Part shown: piece after piece, positions 46,414 through 53,055 of the stretch
How the letters are laid out: every line of letters begins with the position of its first letter
Numbering within the stretch: the first letter of the stretch is position 1
Notes under the pieces: model-generated
Told to the model about the DNA's origin: nothing
The model's input: only the letters and a program-made list of their open reading frames with translations
Database searches by the model: none
DNA from: a virus
Length of the DNA stretch: 54,793 nt
Reading direction: 5' to 3' (one strand)
Virus record (IMG/VR): IMGVR_UViG_3300046373_000093
Span: 1 to 54,793 of that record
Position numbers and translations under genes: made by a program

Positions 46414-46488
46414 GCGAACCTCTCTTGTAGTTGTTTCACCGAAGCCCGGTTGCCGCCGGGCTTTTCTATTTCTGCTTCTGCTGCTCGG

Positions 46489-46665
46489 TCATGGATGCAC
46501 CTGGCTAAAAAATCCACCCCAGTACAGAAGGCTGATTGCAATCCACGTCGACAGCACCGCACTCCAGAGCGAGCACTTCCCGGTGCGCGGCTGACCGTCC
46601 TTCGCGGCCACTACTCCCAGCCCGATGAATGACAGGGCTAGATAGATCAGGGCTGGAGTGCTCAT
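46489..46665 (-). CDS. Small membrane protein with two segments, 58 aa
   Basis: Residues 3-21 (TPALIYLALSFIGLGVVAA) and 34-53 (WSAVLSTWIAISLLYWGGFF) are membrane segments with a basic loop between them, so a hairpin in the inner membrane. The ATG overlaps the upstream stop (ATGA). It could serve in exclusion or lysis control. Confidence 0.6.
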   Translation of the reverse strand: MSTPALIYLALSFIGLGVVAAKDGQPRTGKCSLWSAVLSTWIAISLLYWGGFFSQVHP

Positions 46666-46898
46666 GCGCCGTCAGCCTTCAGCGACCATTTGCCCTTTTC
46701 GCCCACCGCGCCAATGCGGCGGCAGACGGGCGTGATCGCGGCGCTGATTCCGTAATTGCAGTAGCAGCACCAGGACTCGCCTATCTGCCGACCGATCTCG
46801 GTCGGCCCCATCGGCCCTAGCGCGGCCAGCAGCACCTTGCGCACCTTCTCGTTGCACTCCTCTGCCGACGGCCCTGCCAGCTTCTTCATTTGATTCAT
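46662..46898 (-). CDS. Winged-helix-like small protein, 78 aa
   Basis: Residues 15-70 (VRKVLLAALGPMGPTEIGRQIG, then ISAAITPVCRRIGAVGEKGKWSL) resemble a winged helix. Three Cys lie in ESWCCYCNYG. Start at 46898 with AAGGAG upstream. It is in the part of the operon nearest the switch. Confidence 0.62.
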   Translation of the reverse strand: MNQMKKLAGPSAEECNEKVRKVLLAALGPMGPTEIGRQIGESWCCYCNYGISAAITPVCRRIGAVGEKGKWSLKADGA

Positions 46899-46971
46899 CT
46901 GCTCTCCTTCTATGAGGTGGCGCAGATCCGAAGACCTGGGCCGGGTTATCGTGGTATTGGTGAGGAGCGGT

Positions 46972-47274
46972 CTACGCTTCCCCGACGTCGGAAATGGACG
47001 CGGTGCGGAAGTGCTTGCGCCGGTCACCCATCAGAGCGCGCAGCTCCTTGATCTCCATGCCGGTCTCTTCGTGCATACGGATCAGCAGCGATGCGCCGAC
47101 CGGCAAGCGATGGTGACGAATCTTGCTGATCACCGGCGGCGCGACCCGCAGTGCGCCGGCCAGGGCCGAGTCACTCCTCAAGCCCAGCCGCGCGCGCAGG
47201 TGATCGAGCAGCGGGATTGCATTCATCACTTCGGTTGCATCGGTTTTTTCGGTTGCTGCAGCTGCTGCTGTCAT
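46972..47274 (-). CDS. HTH (Cro/C1-type) regulator, 100 aa
   Basis: Residues 18-70 (LLDHLRARLGLRSDSALAGALRVAPPVISKIRHHRLP) are an XRE-like HTH. GGGAG lies 6 bases before the ATG at 47274, so it is preferred to the ATG at 47280. The third gene of the leftward operon, after the Cro-like and YdaT-like genes; a regulator of early transcription is likely. Confidence 0.75.
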   Translation of the reverse strand: MTAAAAATEKTDATEVMNAIPLLDHLRARLGLRSDSALAGALRVAPPVISKIRHHRLPVGASLLIRMHEETGMEIKELRALMGDRRKHFRTASISDVGEA

Positions 47275-47326
47275 CGCCATCTCCCTGTGATGTTGGTGGC
47301 GGCATGCCCTGCCGCCTGGGTGCTGC

Positions 47327-47914
47327 CTACTTCGAAGCGGATTCGGATACCCGGGCCAGCGTCTGGCGGGCGACCACCTTGGCCATTGCGTCCCGGGCCG
47401 CGTTGTCGCAGGCCTGGGCTGCCTCGGTCAGCTCCTTGTGCGCGTCCAGTAGGTCGGCATCAGAAGCGCTCGGCCCCAGGTTGACCAGCGCCATTTGCGC
47501 CTCGCCGGCCTCCTTCATCACGCCGCGGAGGTGACGGGAGACATCCAGGTCGGCCTCGACGGCGCAGTCGGCAGCGCGCGCGGAGACGCCAAGTGGGCAG
47601 AGCATCTGGTTGAGGATGTGCAGGCGCGCGTCGATCGGCAGAGCAAAGAGAATGCTCGACACCACCCCGGCCGGGAGCGTGCCGCCGTCGTCCAGCCAGC
47701 GAAACAGCTTCTGCGCCGCCTTCTTGGCCTGGGTGTAGGTGTCACCCACGAAGCTGAAGTCGACACCGGTTGCCGACTCCCCGCCCAGCGCCTGGTGCGC
47801 CTCCATCACCGAAGCGGCAAGGCCCTCGCGGCTGATGTTTCCGGCGCGGCGCCAGGCTTCAATTTCGGCGCGGAGAATGCTTGCGATGCCTTGGACATGA
47901 GGATGCATATTCAT
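47327..47914 (-). CDS. YdaT/CII-like regulator, 195 aa
   Basis: Residues 1-90 show IASILRAEIEAWRRAGNISREGLAASVMEAHQ and QKLFRWLDD, the YdaT_toxin/CII-like pattern that follows a Cro-type gene in Rac-like prophages. CII-like proteins activate lysogenic promoters; overexpressed YdaT can block division. The C-terminal half is helical. Position right after the Cro-like gene supports this role. Confidence 0.7.
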   Translation of the reverse strand: MNMHPHVQGIASILRAEIEAWRRAGNISREGLAASVMEAHQALGGESATGVDFSFVGDTYTQAKKAAQKLFRWLDDGGTLPAGVVSSILFALPIDARLHILNQMLCPLGVSARAADCAVEADLDVSRHLRGVMKEAGEAQMALVNLGPSASDADLLDAHKELTEAAQACDNAARDAMAKVVARQTLARVSESASK

Positions 47915-48128
47915 GACTTTTTCACTTTAGAAAGTTAATCTGGCAACACTGAATTTCGACAACACCGAGGCCTAAAAAATGCCGACCAACACCTTCGCAC
48001 TGATGAACATCGACCTGGCCGCGACGCCACTGCCTCGAGATGTAGCGCAAGGCGCTGCGCAAAATGCTCTGTACGCTGACTTCTTCGCGACCTGCTTAGC
48101 TCATGGCGCCGCTAAACGGCGGGAGCGG

Positions 48129-48341
48129 CTAAGCGCGGCCGATGTCCGAAGTGCTACAGCGCCTGACCAGTTCCGCGTGGACGGCCGCAATACGATTCCC
48201 AAGGTCGAAGGACGGGCGCTTTCCTCGCTTCCCGTTCTTGAAAGCGCTGATCGTGGCCTGGCTACATTCGAGCCGCTCCGCCAGCGCCTCCTGCGTGATC
48301 CCTGTGTCTAGGATCTCGGTGATTTCGGTTTGGATGTCCAT
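48129..48341 (-). CDS. Cro-like HTH repressor, leaderless
   Basis: A 70-residue protein with residues 3-50 (ITEILDTGITQEALAERLECSQATISAFKNG) as an XRE helix-turn-helix. The start at 48341 is set because its promoter (-35 TTGACC, 17-base spacer, -10 GATACT) puts the transcript start on or beside the ATG, which has no ribosome site; a frame from 48404 would lie upstream of transcription. It is divergent from the CI-like gene, as in lambdoid switches. Confidence 0.85.
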   Translation of the reverse strand: MDIQTEITEILDTGITQEALAERLECSQATISAFKNGKRGKRPSFDLGNRIAAVHAELVRRCSTSDIGRA

Positions 48342-48348
48342 GTAAGCC

Positions 48349-48377
48349 AGTATCACATACGTGTTTAAACAGGTCAA
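48349..48377 (-). promoter_or_regulatory. Leftward early promoter with overlapping operator
   Basis: -35 TTGACC at 48377-48372, 17-base spacer, -10 GATACT at 48354-48349. Operator CAC-N4-GTG at 48354-48363 covers the spacer and -10. Transcription is leftward into the Cro-like gene. Confidence 0.82.
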
Positions 48378-48388
48378 CCACTTTCTAA

Positions 48389-48398
48389 CACCAACGTG
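48389..48398. promoter_or_regulatory. Second operator in the divergent switch region
   Basis: CACCAACGTG fits the CAC-N4-GTG rule, and its flank (GTGTTTC) matches the other operators. It lies 35 bases from the first site, upstream of the CI -10 (TATACC, 48411-48416), so it could control repressor synthesis. Confidence 0.65.
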
Positions 48399-48425
48399 TT
48401 TCACCTTTCCTATACCATTCTTCGA

Positions 48426-49016
48426 ATGAAAGAATCGACAAACCTGGTCGACCTGGCCGCTCGGCTAATTTGGTCCCGGGAACAAAAGGGATGGACTCAA
48501 GAGCAATTGGCGAATGCAGCCGATGTGTCGCAGTCGACTATCGGCAACCTTGAGTCGCGCATACGCCGCACTGCGCGCAAGCTAGCTGTGATTGCCAACG
48601 TGTTGGATGTGAACGCTTATTGGCTTGCGACGGGTGAGGGGTCGCCGCGCGATCAGCCGGACGATCCCCTTCTCGCGCAGGTTGCTGAACTTAGCCCGGC
48701 GGGGCGCAGTGTTGTCGCCACAGTCGTGGCGGGCCTGCGAGGCGTATCGGTGGGCGCACTACCAACTGCCAGCACAACTGCAGCCGAGCTCAGTGCGTAC
48801 GAAAAACGCATATTGGAGTTGATTCAGAAGCTGAACGACCGATCCAGAGAGACGGCCGAAGATCAGCTAAAGGAGATCCTGAGGGAGCAGCGGCAACACG
48901 CCTACCGAGAATCGGAATCGCCCGCCGAGCGAGAGCGTCTCGAGCGGACGGTAGCAAGCAAGACCCACCCTCTTGGCGTAATCGAAACACCTCCGAAGCG
49001 GCAGCGAAAGTCCTAG
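48426..49016 (+). CDS. CI-like phage repressor without an autoprotease domain, 196 aa
   Basis: Residues 5-75 are an XRE HTH (LIWSREQKGWTQEQLANAADVSQSTIGNLE), then ANVLDVNAYWLATGEG, typical of CI-type repressors. The rest (about 85-196) is a helix and coiled coil rich in Glu/Arg. There is no S24/LexA-like serine-lysine domain or Ala-Gly cleavage site. It would hold lysogeny by binding the CAC-N4-GTG operators. The -10 TATACC at 48411 leaves only a few bases before the ATG at 48426, so the mRNA is nearly leaderless. Relief of repression must use another protein. Confidence 0.82.
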   Translation: MKESTNLVDLAARLIWSREQKGWTQEQLANAADVSQSTIGNLESRIRRTARKLAVIANVLDVNAYWLATGEGSPRDQPDDPLLAQVAELSPAGRSVVATVVAGLRGVSVGALPTASTTAAELSAYEKRILELIQKLNDRSRETAEDQLKEILREQRQHAYRESESPAERERLERTVASKTHPLGVIETPPKRQRKS

Positions 49017-49079
49017 CGCGCCAGGTTTAGCTGGTTCAGGTATATCATGGTGCATGTTCAATAACAGCGGAGATTCGCC

Positions 49080-49376
49080 ATGTCCTCGCACGAGCAAGAT
49101 AGCCCGAAAGCCAGTGCCGAAATCATCGACTTCACCGCGTACAAAAACAAACCGTTGATCGACGTCCTTGAGTCCGCGCTCGCCGACGCAAAGGCGGGGC
49201 GGATCGGCGGCGCGATTCTGGTGGTTGAGCGAGAAGGCCACCACCATGGAGTCGTCGTGGTTGGATCGTACGAAGACAATGCGCGGCAGGTCTGCGGCAT
49301 CGCTGGCGAGATATTCGTCGAGTTCCTACCGAAGACCCTGGACCGGCCTCAAATCATCGGGAAGCCACCCGCTTGA
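49080..49376 (+). CDS. Small protein downstream of the repressor, 98 aa
   Basis: CGGAGA lies 6 bases before the ATG. Residues 15-90 form an alpha/beta unit (DVLESALADAKAGRIGGAILVVEREGHHHGVVVVG). It is about 60 bases after the repressor gene and may share its transcript or use a TATATC promoter-like site at 49050. Comparable genes follow repressors in other Burkholderiales prophages. Function unknown. Confidence 0.65.
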   Translation: MSSHEQDSPKASAEIIDFTAYKNKPLIDVLESALADAKAGRIGGAILVVEREGHHHGVVVVGSYEDNARQVCGIAGEIFVEFLPKTLDRPQIIGKPPA

Positions 49377-49542
49377 ACGGCACCACTTTCGAGGGCGGCT
49401 GAGCCTCCGCCACGTCACTCCGCGGGTACTTGCGCGCTGAATTTTCACATTGTCTGGTGTGCAGGACCAGGGCGCGCTCATCCATCATGTTTAATGCTGC
49501 AAGTGCTCTCCGAATGTATTCTTGGCGCTCCATGGTAACCAT
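49354..49542 (-). CDS. Second LexA-controlled small gene, 62 aa
   Basis: A 62-residue protein with a helical N-terminal half (ERQEYIRRALAALNMMDERALVLHTRQ) and a basic polar tail. It is transcribed toward the repressor genes. A perfect LexA box lies 22 bases upstream, over the -35 region, with -10 TAATAT at 49554-49549; the expected start is at the A of the ATG at 49542, so it is also leaderless. An ATG at 49533 is an alternative. With 4432-4743 it forms a pair of SOS genes that could control induction. Confidence 0.65.
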   Translation of the reverse strand: MVTMERQEYIRRALAALNMMDERALVLHTRQCENSARKYPRSDVAEAQPPSKVVPFKRVASR

Positions 49543-49563
49543 TCTTATATTAAGTTTATGGAA

Positions 49564-49579
49564 CTGTATGGATGTACAG
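49564..49579. promoter_or_regulatory. Second LexA (SOS) box
   Basis: CTGT, eight bases, ACAG, an exact consensus match with AA and TA flanks. It overlaps the -35 of the leftward promoter that serves 49354-49542. Confidence 0.82.
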
Positions 49580-50017
49580 TAGTCATATTCCTACGCACTT
49601 AGGATACATCTGACCTGGCAACGTGGCAATGTAACAGTTGGTTTTGTTTAATAGCCTATTTCTCTCGAAATCACCCATAACACCACATGGGAGCTATCAT
49701 TTTATTGTTGAACTAAAGATTAAATTACTATCTTTTAGAGATCATTTACGCGAACTTAGTTGATTACTTGTGTGTTATATATCATTGTGTCATGAATTTT
49801 CTTTTTTGACATAGCGGCTTTTCACAATCGTTACTTTACGTGATTTTCGGTATTCCTGTGCGTTGTTGTTCAATTTCAATATTGCAATTACGTTTCCACT
49901 GTGCCAAGCTACCAAAAGTGTCCAATATGTAACCACGCTTACAATTTTCTCGCGGGAAAGCCTTCAGAGTGAAGGCAAAAACGACAGTCTACATGTCTTT
50001 TGCTCAACAATGTGGGA
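49580..50017. other. AT-rich non-coding stretch, about 440 bp
   Basis: Conspicuously AT-rich compared with the rest of the genome and free of credible frames. It has long T and A runs and several promoter-like hexamers (TTGACA, TATATC). It is the kind of sequence bound by H-NS-like silencers and marks the left edge of a cargo block. Confidence 0.6.
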
Positions 50018-50251
50018 ATGAAGAAACATGGTGAAACCAAGGATTCCGAAAGCGACATTGTAAAAACATCGCTCAGGCTGCCGCGCGGAGTTCGTGATGA
50101 GCTTATCCAGGCCGGCGAGCCTCACGGCCGAGGAATGAACGACGAGATTTTGCTCCGAATTACCAATAAACCGATACATGAGAGGCTCGATAAAATGGAG
50201 TCGGATATTGCCCTCATGAAATCCATCCTAATCGAGCTGCGTGACAGGTAA
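50018..50251 (+). CDS. Arc-like ribbon-helix-helix repressor, 77 aa
   Basis: Residues 15-50 (VKTSLRLPRGVRDELIQAGEPHGRGMNDEILLRI) follow the Arc-family pattern: a beta strand, helix A, then S/G-M-N-x-E-I and helix B. A helical C-terminal end follows. The ATG at 50018 has GTGGG upstream; TTG 50000 and GTG 50012 are alternatives. Arc controls antirepressor genes in P22; here it may control the cargo or the SOS gene next to it. Confidence 0.75.
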   Translation: MKKHGETKDSESDIVKTSLRLPRGVRDELIQAGEPHGRGMNDEILLRITNKPIHERLDKMESDIALMKSILIELRDR

Positions 50252-50287
50252 GGCGAACGGCACGCCTAGATGCCGCGCAGGAGCGAT

Positions 50288-50854
50288 ATGAGAGCACCTC
50301 CCCTCCTCCTCGTCAGTCTGCTGCTGTGCGCAGCTGGGGCGTCATGCGCGGCCGAGCCGATGATCGTCCTGGGCCTGCCACTGGGCGGAAAACTAAAGCA
50401 GCCGATCCCGCAGTGCCGCGGCAATAAGGCTGACACTCCAACCATCTGCCAGAGCGGCCCGCCGATGCTTACGACGGGTCTGGCGCGCGAAGTAACGCTC
50501 TATGTCCCAGGCGCAGACCAGCGACCGAAGTGGGCCGCCGATGTCGGCTTCAACACCTGGATCGGGAAGGATGGGTCACTGCGATCGTTCGAGGTCCGCA
50601 CATACCGTGACGACGCCTTCGTCGAGATCCTGAACTCGATCACCGGGCGGTTCGGCCAGTCGCAGAAAGAGTCGCGACCTGGCGCCACTATCCAAACGGC
50701 CGAGTGGGGCCGGAGCGACATCTATATCCGCCTGCTGTGCGCACCGCGCACAGGCTGCAATACCACTTTCATATCCCCCGCCCAATACGCGAGCGACCAA
50801 AGGGATTTAGCGGCGCGAAGGGCGAAGGATGCGATGCGCTCGCCGGCGCCGTGA
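50288..50854 (+). CDS. Exported protein of unknown function, possible exclusion factor, 188 aa
   Basis: ATG at 50288 lies after CAGGAG. A signal sequence (MRAPPLLLVSLLLCAAGASC, residues 1-20) ends in GASC, so it may be a lipoprotein or a cleaved periplasmic protein. The mature part has four Cys (PQCRGNK, TICQSG, LLCAPRTGC) likely in disulphides, and beta strands. Expression from the lysogen-proximal region and export suggest superinfection exclusion or surface conversion. Confidence 0.7.
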   Translation: MRAPPLLLVSLLLCAAGASCAAEPMIVLGLPLGGKLKQPIPQCRGNKADTPTICQSGPPMLTTGLAREVTLYVPGADQRPKWAADVGFNTWIGKDGSLRSFEVRTYRDDAFVEILNSITGRFGQSQKESRPGATIQTAEWGRSDIYIRLLCAPRTGCNTTFISPAQYASDQRDLAARRAKDAMRSPAP

Positions 50855-51239
50855 TAATTGGAGAGTCTTTTGCCAATTTGGCAGCGCCATGCTGAGACAC
50901 CGCAACGATTCGCTTGGCTTGCGCCGCGAATCTGTTAACCCAGACCTTACGCAGTTGCAAAGTCGACTATTCACGGAATAACAGCGTTGCTACATAGTTG
51001 CAGGAATTTTGCAACTAGTAGTAATGTCATGCTGTATTAATTTTTCAGCAATGTACGATTGAATATGGCGGCATGCCGTGATGACTAGATGTACAAACTA
51101 GTTTACCATTTGCAACAAATGTGTAGCGCGCTGACGACCATTATAAAAGTGAAACAGTTATAATAGCCGGCTGTCTACGTAGCCAAGATCAAACTTGATG
51201 CAGCGTAACGTGTGCGGCACATCTCACAAGCAAAATAAA
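50855..51239. other. AT-rich intergenic region with a strong promoter
   Basis: 385 bases without a credible gene. Short dyads occur (GTTGCA...TGCAAC, CTAG...CTAG). A good -10, TATAAT, lies at about 51160 in a TA-rich context and would serve the Ntn-hydrolase-like gene. Confidence 0.5.
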
Positions 51240-51989
51240 ATGACAACAAACGTCCTTGATTGTGTGAATGGTGTGCTGTCTACTGACTCGCGCTGGTCGT
51301 CCGATAACGGAGACTGGCTCGCATATGTAGATGATACCCAGTACGACAAAATCGCATTTACCGGAAGGGCTGGCTTCCTGTTCGCAGGCGACATGCCCCC
51401 TATCGATGAGTGGAAGCAGTACGTCGCTGGGGGCATGAAGAAAAATGCGCGGCCCGTCCGCCGCGCTTGGGTGCCCGGTTCCAGGATCTCAATTATTCAG
51501 GTTGAGCTCGCTACGGGTCGGATCGTGTTTAAGTCGCATAATTTTCCGACTACATCGTTCGGCGCGTCTGTCCGAGCCCTGTTTGCAGGAACAGGCGCTC
51601 TTCATGCGAAGACTTGCTGGGACGAAAAGAAATGCGCAAAGACCGCGATTAAAAGTGCAGCCGAGGAAGATATGCGCAGTGGCGGGAGCGTCATCTACCT
51701 TGACCGTAAAACGCGAGAAAACAACGCTGCAAATACAGCGACAGCTGAATCTGTTCGAGAACAGTTAAAAGACAGGGGGTTCATCATGAATGTTGCAGAT
51801 AAGAACACAAAAGTATCGCTCAAAGATGCAGCGAATGACGTTTCGAACCCAGCAGCGCAGGCTTTTGCAAAAGCGGTAATGTCGGGCGCGGCGCCGCTCA
51901 ATGCTCCGTTTCCTGGCATGGACGAGCCATGGGCAGAAGAGAAATATGCTGAGCTGGATGTCGCCCTATCCGAATTTGAAGAAGACTGA
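51240..51989 (+). CDS. Proteasome-like Ntn-hydrolase candidate, 249 aa
   Basis: If translation starts at ATG 51240 the protein begins Met-Thr-Thr; Met removal would expose Thr1, as in HslV and the proteasome beta subunit. Counting from Thr1, Asp15 (STDSRW) and Lys36 (YDKIAF) take the places of the catalytic Asp17 and Lys33, and GFLFAGD (Gly49) that of Gly47. A later GASVRALFAGTGALHAKTCW recalls the second proteasome sheet. Earlier starts (51195, 51198) would hide the Thr. It lies in the cargo region beside the repressor, so defence or exclusion is likely. A rightward terminator follows. Confidence 0.65.
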   Translation: MTTNVLDCVNGVLSTDSRWSSDNGDWLAYVDDTQYDKIAFTGRAGFLFAGDMPPIDEWKQYVAGGMKKNARPVRRAWVPGSRISIIQVELATGRIVFKSHNFPTTSFGASVRALFAGTGALHAKTCWDEKKCAKTAIKSAAEEDMRSGGSVIYLDRKTRENNAANTATAESVREQLKDRGFIMNVADKNTKVSLKDAANDVSNPAAQAFAKAVMSGAAPLNAPFPGMDEPWAEEKYAELDVALSEFEED

Positions 51990-52008
51990 TTCTGTCCTGT
52001 TGAGAGGA

Positions 52009-52032
52009 AGCCCGCCCCGAGCGGGCTTTTTT
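52009..52032 (+). terminator. Rightward terminator after the Ntn-hydrolase-like gene
   Basis: AGCCCGC, five bases, GCGGGCT followed by six T on the plus strand. Confidence 0.85.
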
Positions 52033-52384
52033 ACGCCCAGGGCGCTTGCTTGCGGTACCGGCGCGCCTGGCGCAGCACGAATCCGGCGACAGGGGACACT
52101 CTCGCGGCCGGCGCGTCTTCCTGCCGTTGCGCTGAGGCCGACGCCCTCCTTTCCAGCCCCTCCAAGCCGCGGCGCGCCTTGCTCGCAGTCGACTCCTTGG
52201 CGGTGGCTATCCGGGCCTTCAGGTCCTCGATCATGGCAGCCGTGATTTCCGTGGCGCCGTACTTTGCTGGCCAACCAGGCTGAAGCGGATACGGCACGCC
52301 AAACGCGAGCGCTTCTATGTGTGTCAGCGCCTTTACCTCTCCCCTGCCCTTCAGGTAGCGCGTCAGCGTGATTTTTTCCGACAT
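52031..52384 (-). CDS. Hypothetical phage protein, 117 aa
   Basis: Residues 1-60 (ITLTRYLKGRGEVKALTHIEALAFGVPYPLQPGWPAKYGATEI) are of a type I remember in Burkholderiales prophages near the early operon. The rest is a charged helix with many Arg/Ala. It runs leftward, opposite to its neighbours, and converges on the terminator at 52009. Function unknown. Confidence 0.65.
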   Translation of the reverse strand: MSEKITLTRYLKGRGEVKALTHIEALAFGVPYPLQPGWPAKYGATEITAAMIEDLKARIATAKESTASKARRGLEGLERRASASAQRQEDAPAARVSPVAGFVLRQARRYRKQAPWA

Positions 52385-52429
52385 TTTCGGGCCTTTTTTC
52401 TGCGCACCTTGTATAGGTACTGTTGACGT

Positions 52430-52745
52430 ATTGTTCTTAGCTGTTCTGAGAAGGTATTTCTACGCTACTGGTTCTAAAGGTATCCCAGCAGAGCCGAGGT
52501 CCAGAGCGGCACCCTCCCTAAAGGCCAGTCAAAAAGACTCGCTTTCGTGGAGAGCGCCTGCATCCCATGCTTTCGCGTTCGGACACTTTCGCTGTTTCGC
52601 AGACTTTCCAGGTGCTTCCACCTGTTCCCCCGGCGCGCTCTACGAACTACCACCCACGCGTTGCCCTTCCGGCTTCCTTGGCTCCTTGGGTCTGGACGTC
52701 GGCGGTTTCCCCTCCCTGCTCCAGGCTTGCAATCAACCAAATTCG
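52430..52745. ncRNA. Structured conserved-looking non-coding element upstream of the early promoter
   Basis: Long frames exist on both strands (52368-52856, 52474-52740), but their sequences are unlike proteins. Hairpins stand out: CAGGTG-CTTC-CACCTG (52609-52624), AGTC-AAAAA-GACT near 52530, and GC-rich stem halves near 52490 and 52680. On the minus strand several GAAA tetraloop-like segments occur. I have an uncertain memory of similar spurious ORFs in other prophages. An RNA or origin-like element is likely. Confidence 0.45.
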
Positions 52746-52774
52746 GCTGACGAAAAGAATTTTACCTCATTCAT

Positions 52775-52813
52775 CACATTCGTGTTGATTTCTTCAAACA
52801 CGTATGTGATACT
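52775..52813 (+). promoter_or_regulatory. Rightward early promoter with two operators
   Basis: -35 TTGATT at 52785-52790, 17-base spacer, -10 GATACT at 52808-52813. Operators CACATTCGTG (52775-52784) and CACGTATGTG (52799-52808) flank or overlap it. A 23-base segment at 52796-52818 is an exact inverted copy of 48344-48366. A 10-codon ATG frame starts 11 bases after the -10 and its stop overlaps the next gene. Confidence 0.82.
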
Positions 52814-52852
52814 GGCTTCACTGATGCAGCGAACTCAACCCAGGAGCCAGCG

Positions 52853-53008
52853 ATGACGCAGACCAGCAAGCCCGACCGTGAAGTGGTGCGCACCTGGATG
52901 CAGCAGCGCCAGGCATCTGGATCACCGCCACCGTCGCCAGAGCAGGTCCGGATTGAACTGGGGTGGAAGCTGGTTGAGGCAGAGCGCGAGGCGAAGCGGC
53001 CTCGGTAA
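52853..53008 (+). CDS. First gene of the rightward early operon, 51 aa
   Basis: ATG at 52853 follows CAGGAG by 7 bases and overlaps the stop of a 10-codon leader frame. It is a short charged protein (REVVRTWMQQRQASG, QVRIELGWKLVEAEREAKR) with two helices split by a Pro-rich turn. Promoter-proximal position suggests an early role; the family is not known. Confidence 0.6.
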   Translation: MTQTSKPDREVVRTWMQQRQASGSPPPSPEQVRIELGWKLVEAEREAKRPR

Positions 53009-53055
53009 CGAAACGAAGCGGCGCACTGAGCGTTGCGAGAACCTGGAGAACAAAG

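Noticed and set aside
46442-46463. Rightward terminator hairpin between 46413 and 46489
   Set aside because: The stem is good, but T residues follow only on the plus strand, where no gene needs it. It may be an RNA structure of the leftward mRNA; no function is claimed.
47979-48311. Rightward 110-codon frame over the gap after the Cro-like gene
   Set aside because: It has GAGG upstream of the ATG, but more than half lies antisense to the Cro-like gene and the protein has no recognisable pattern. The first 150 bases are in a true gap, so an antisense RNA or short peptide is possible, but it is not supported.
52368-52856. Rightward 162-codon frame and opposing 52474-52740 frame
   Set aside because: Composition is Pro/Ser/Arg-rich and unlike any protein; hairpins fit an RNA better, and the frame crosses the early promoter and operators.
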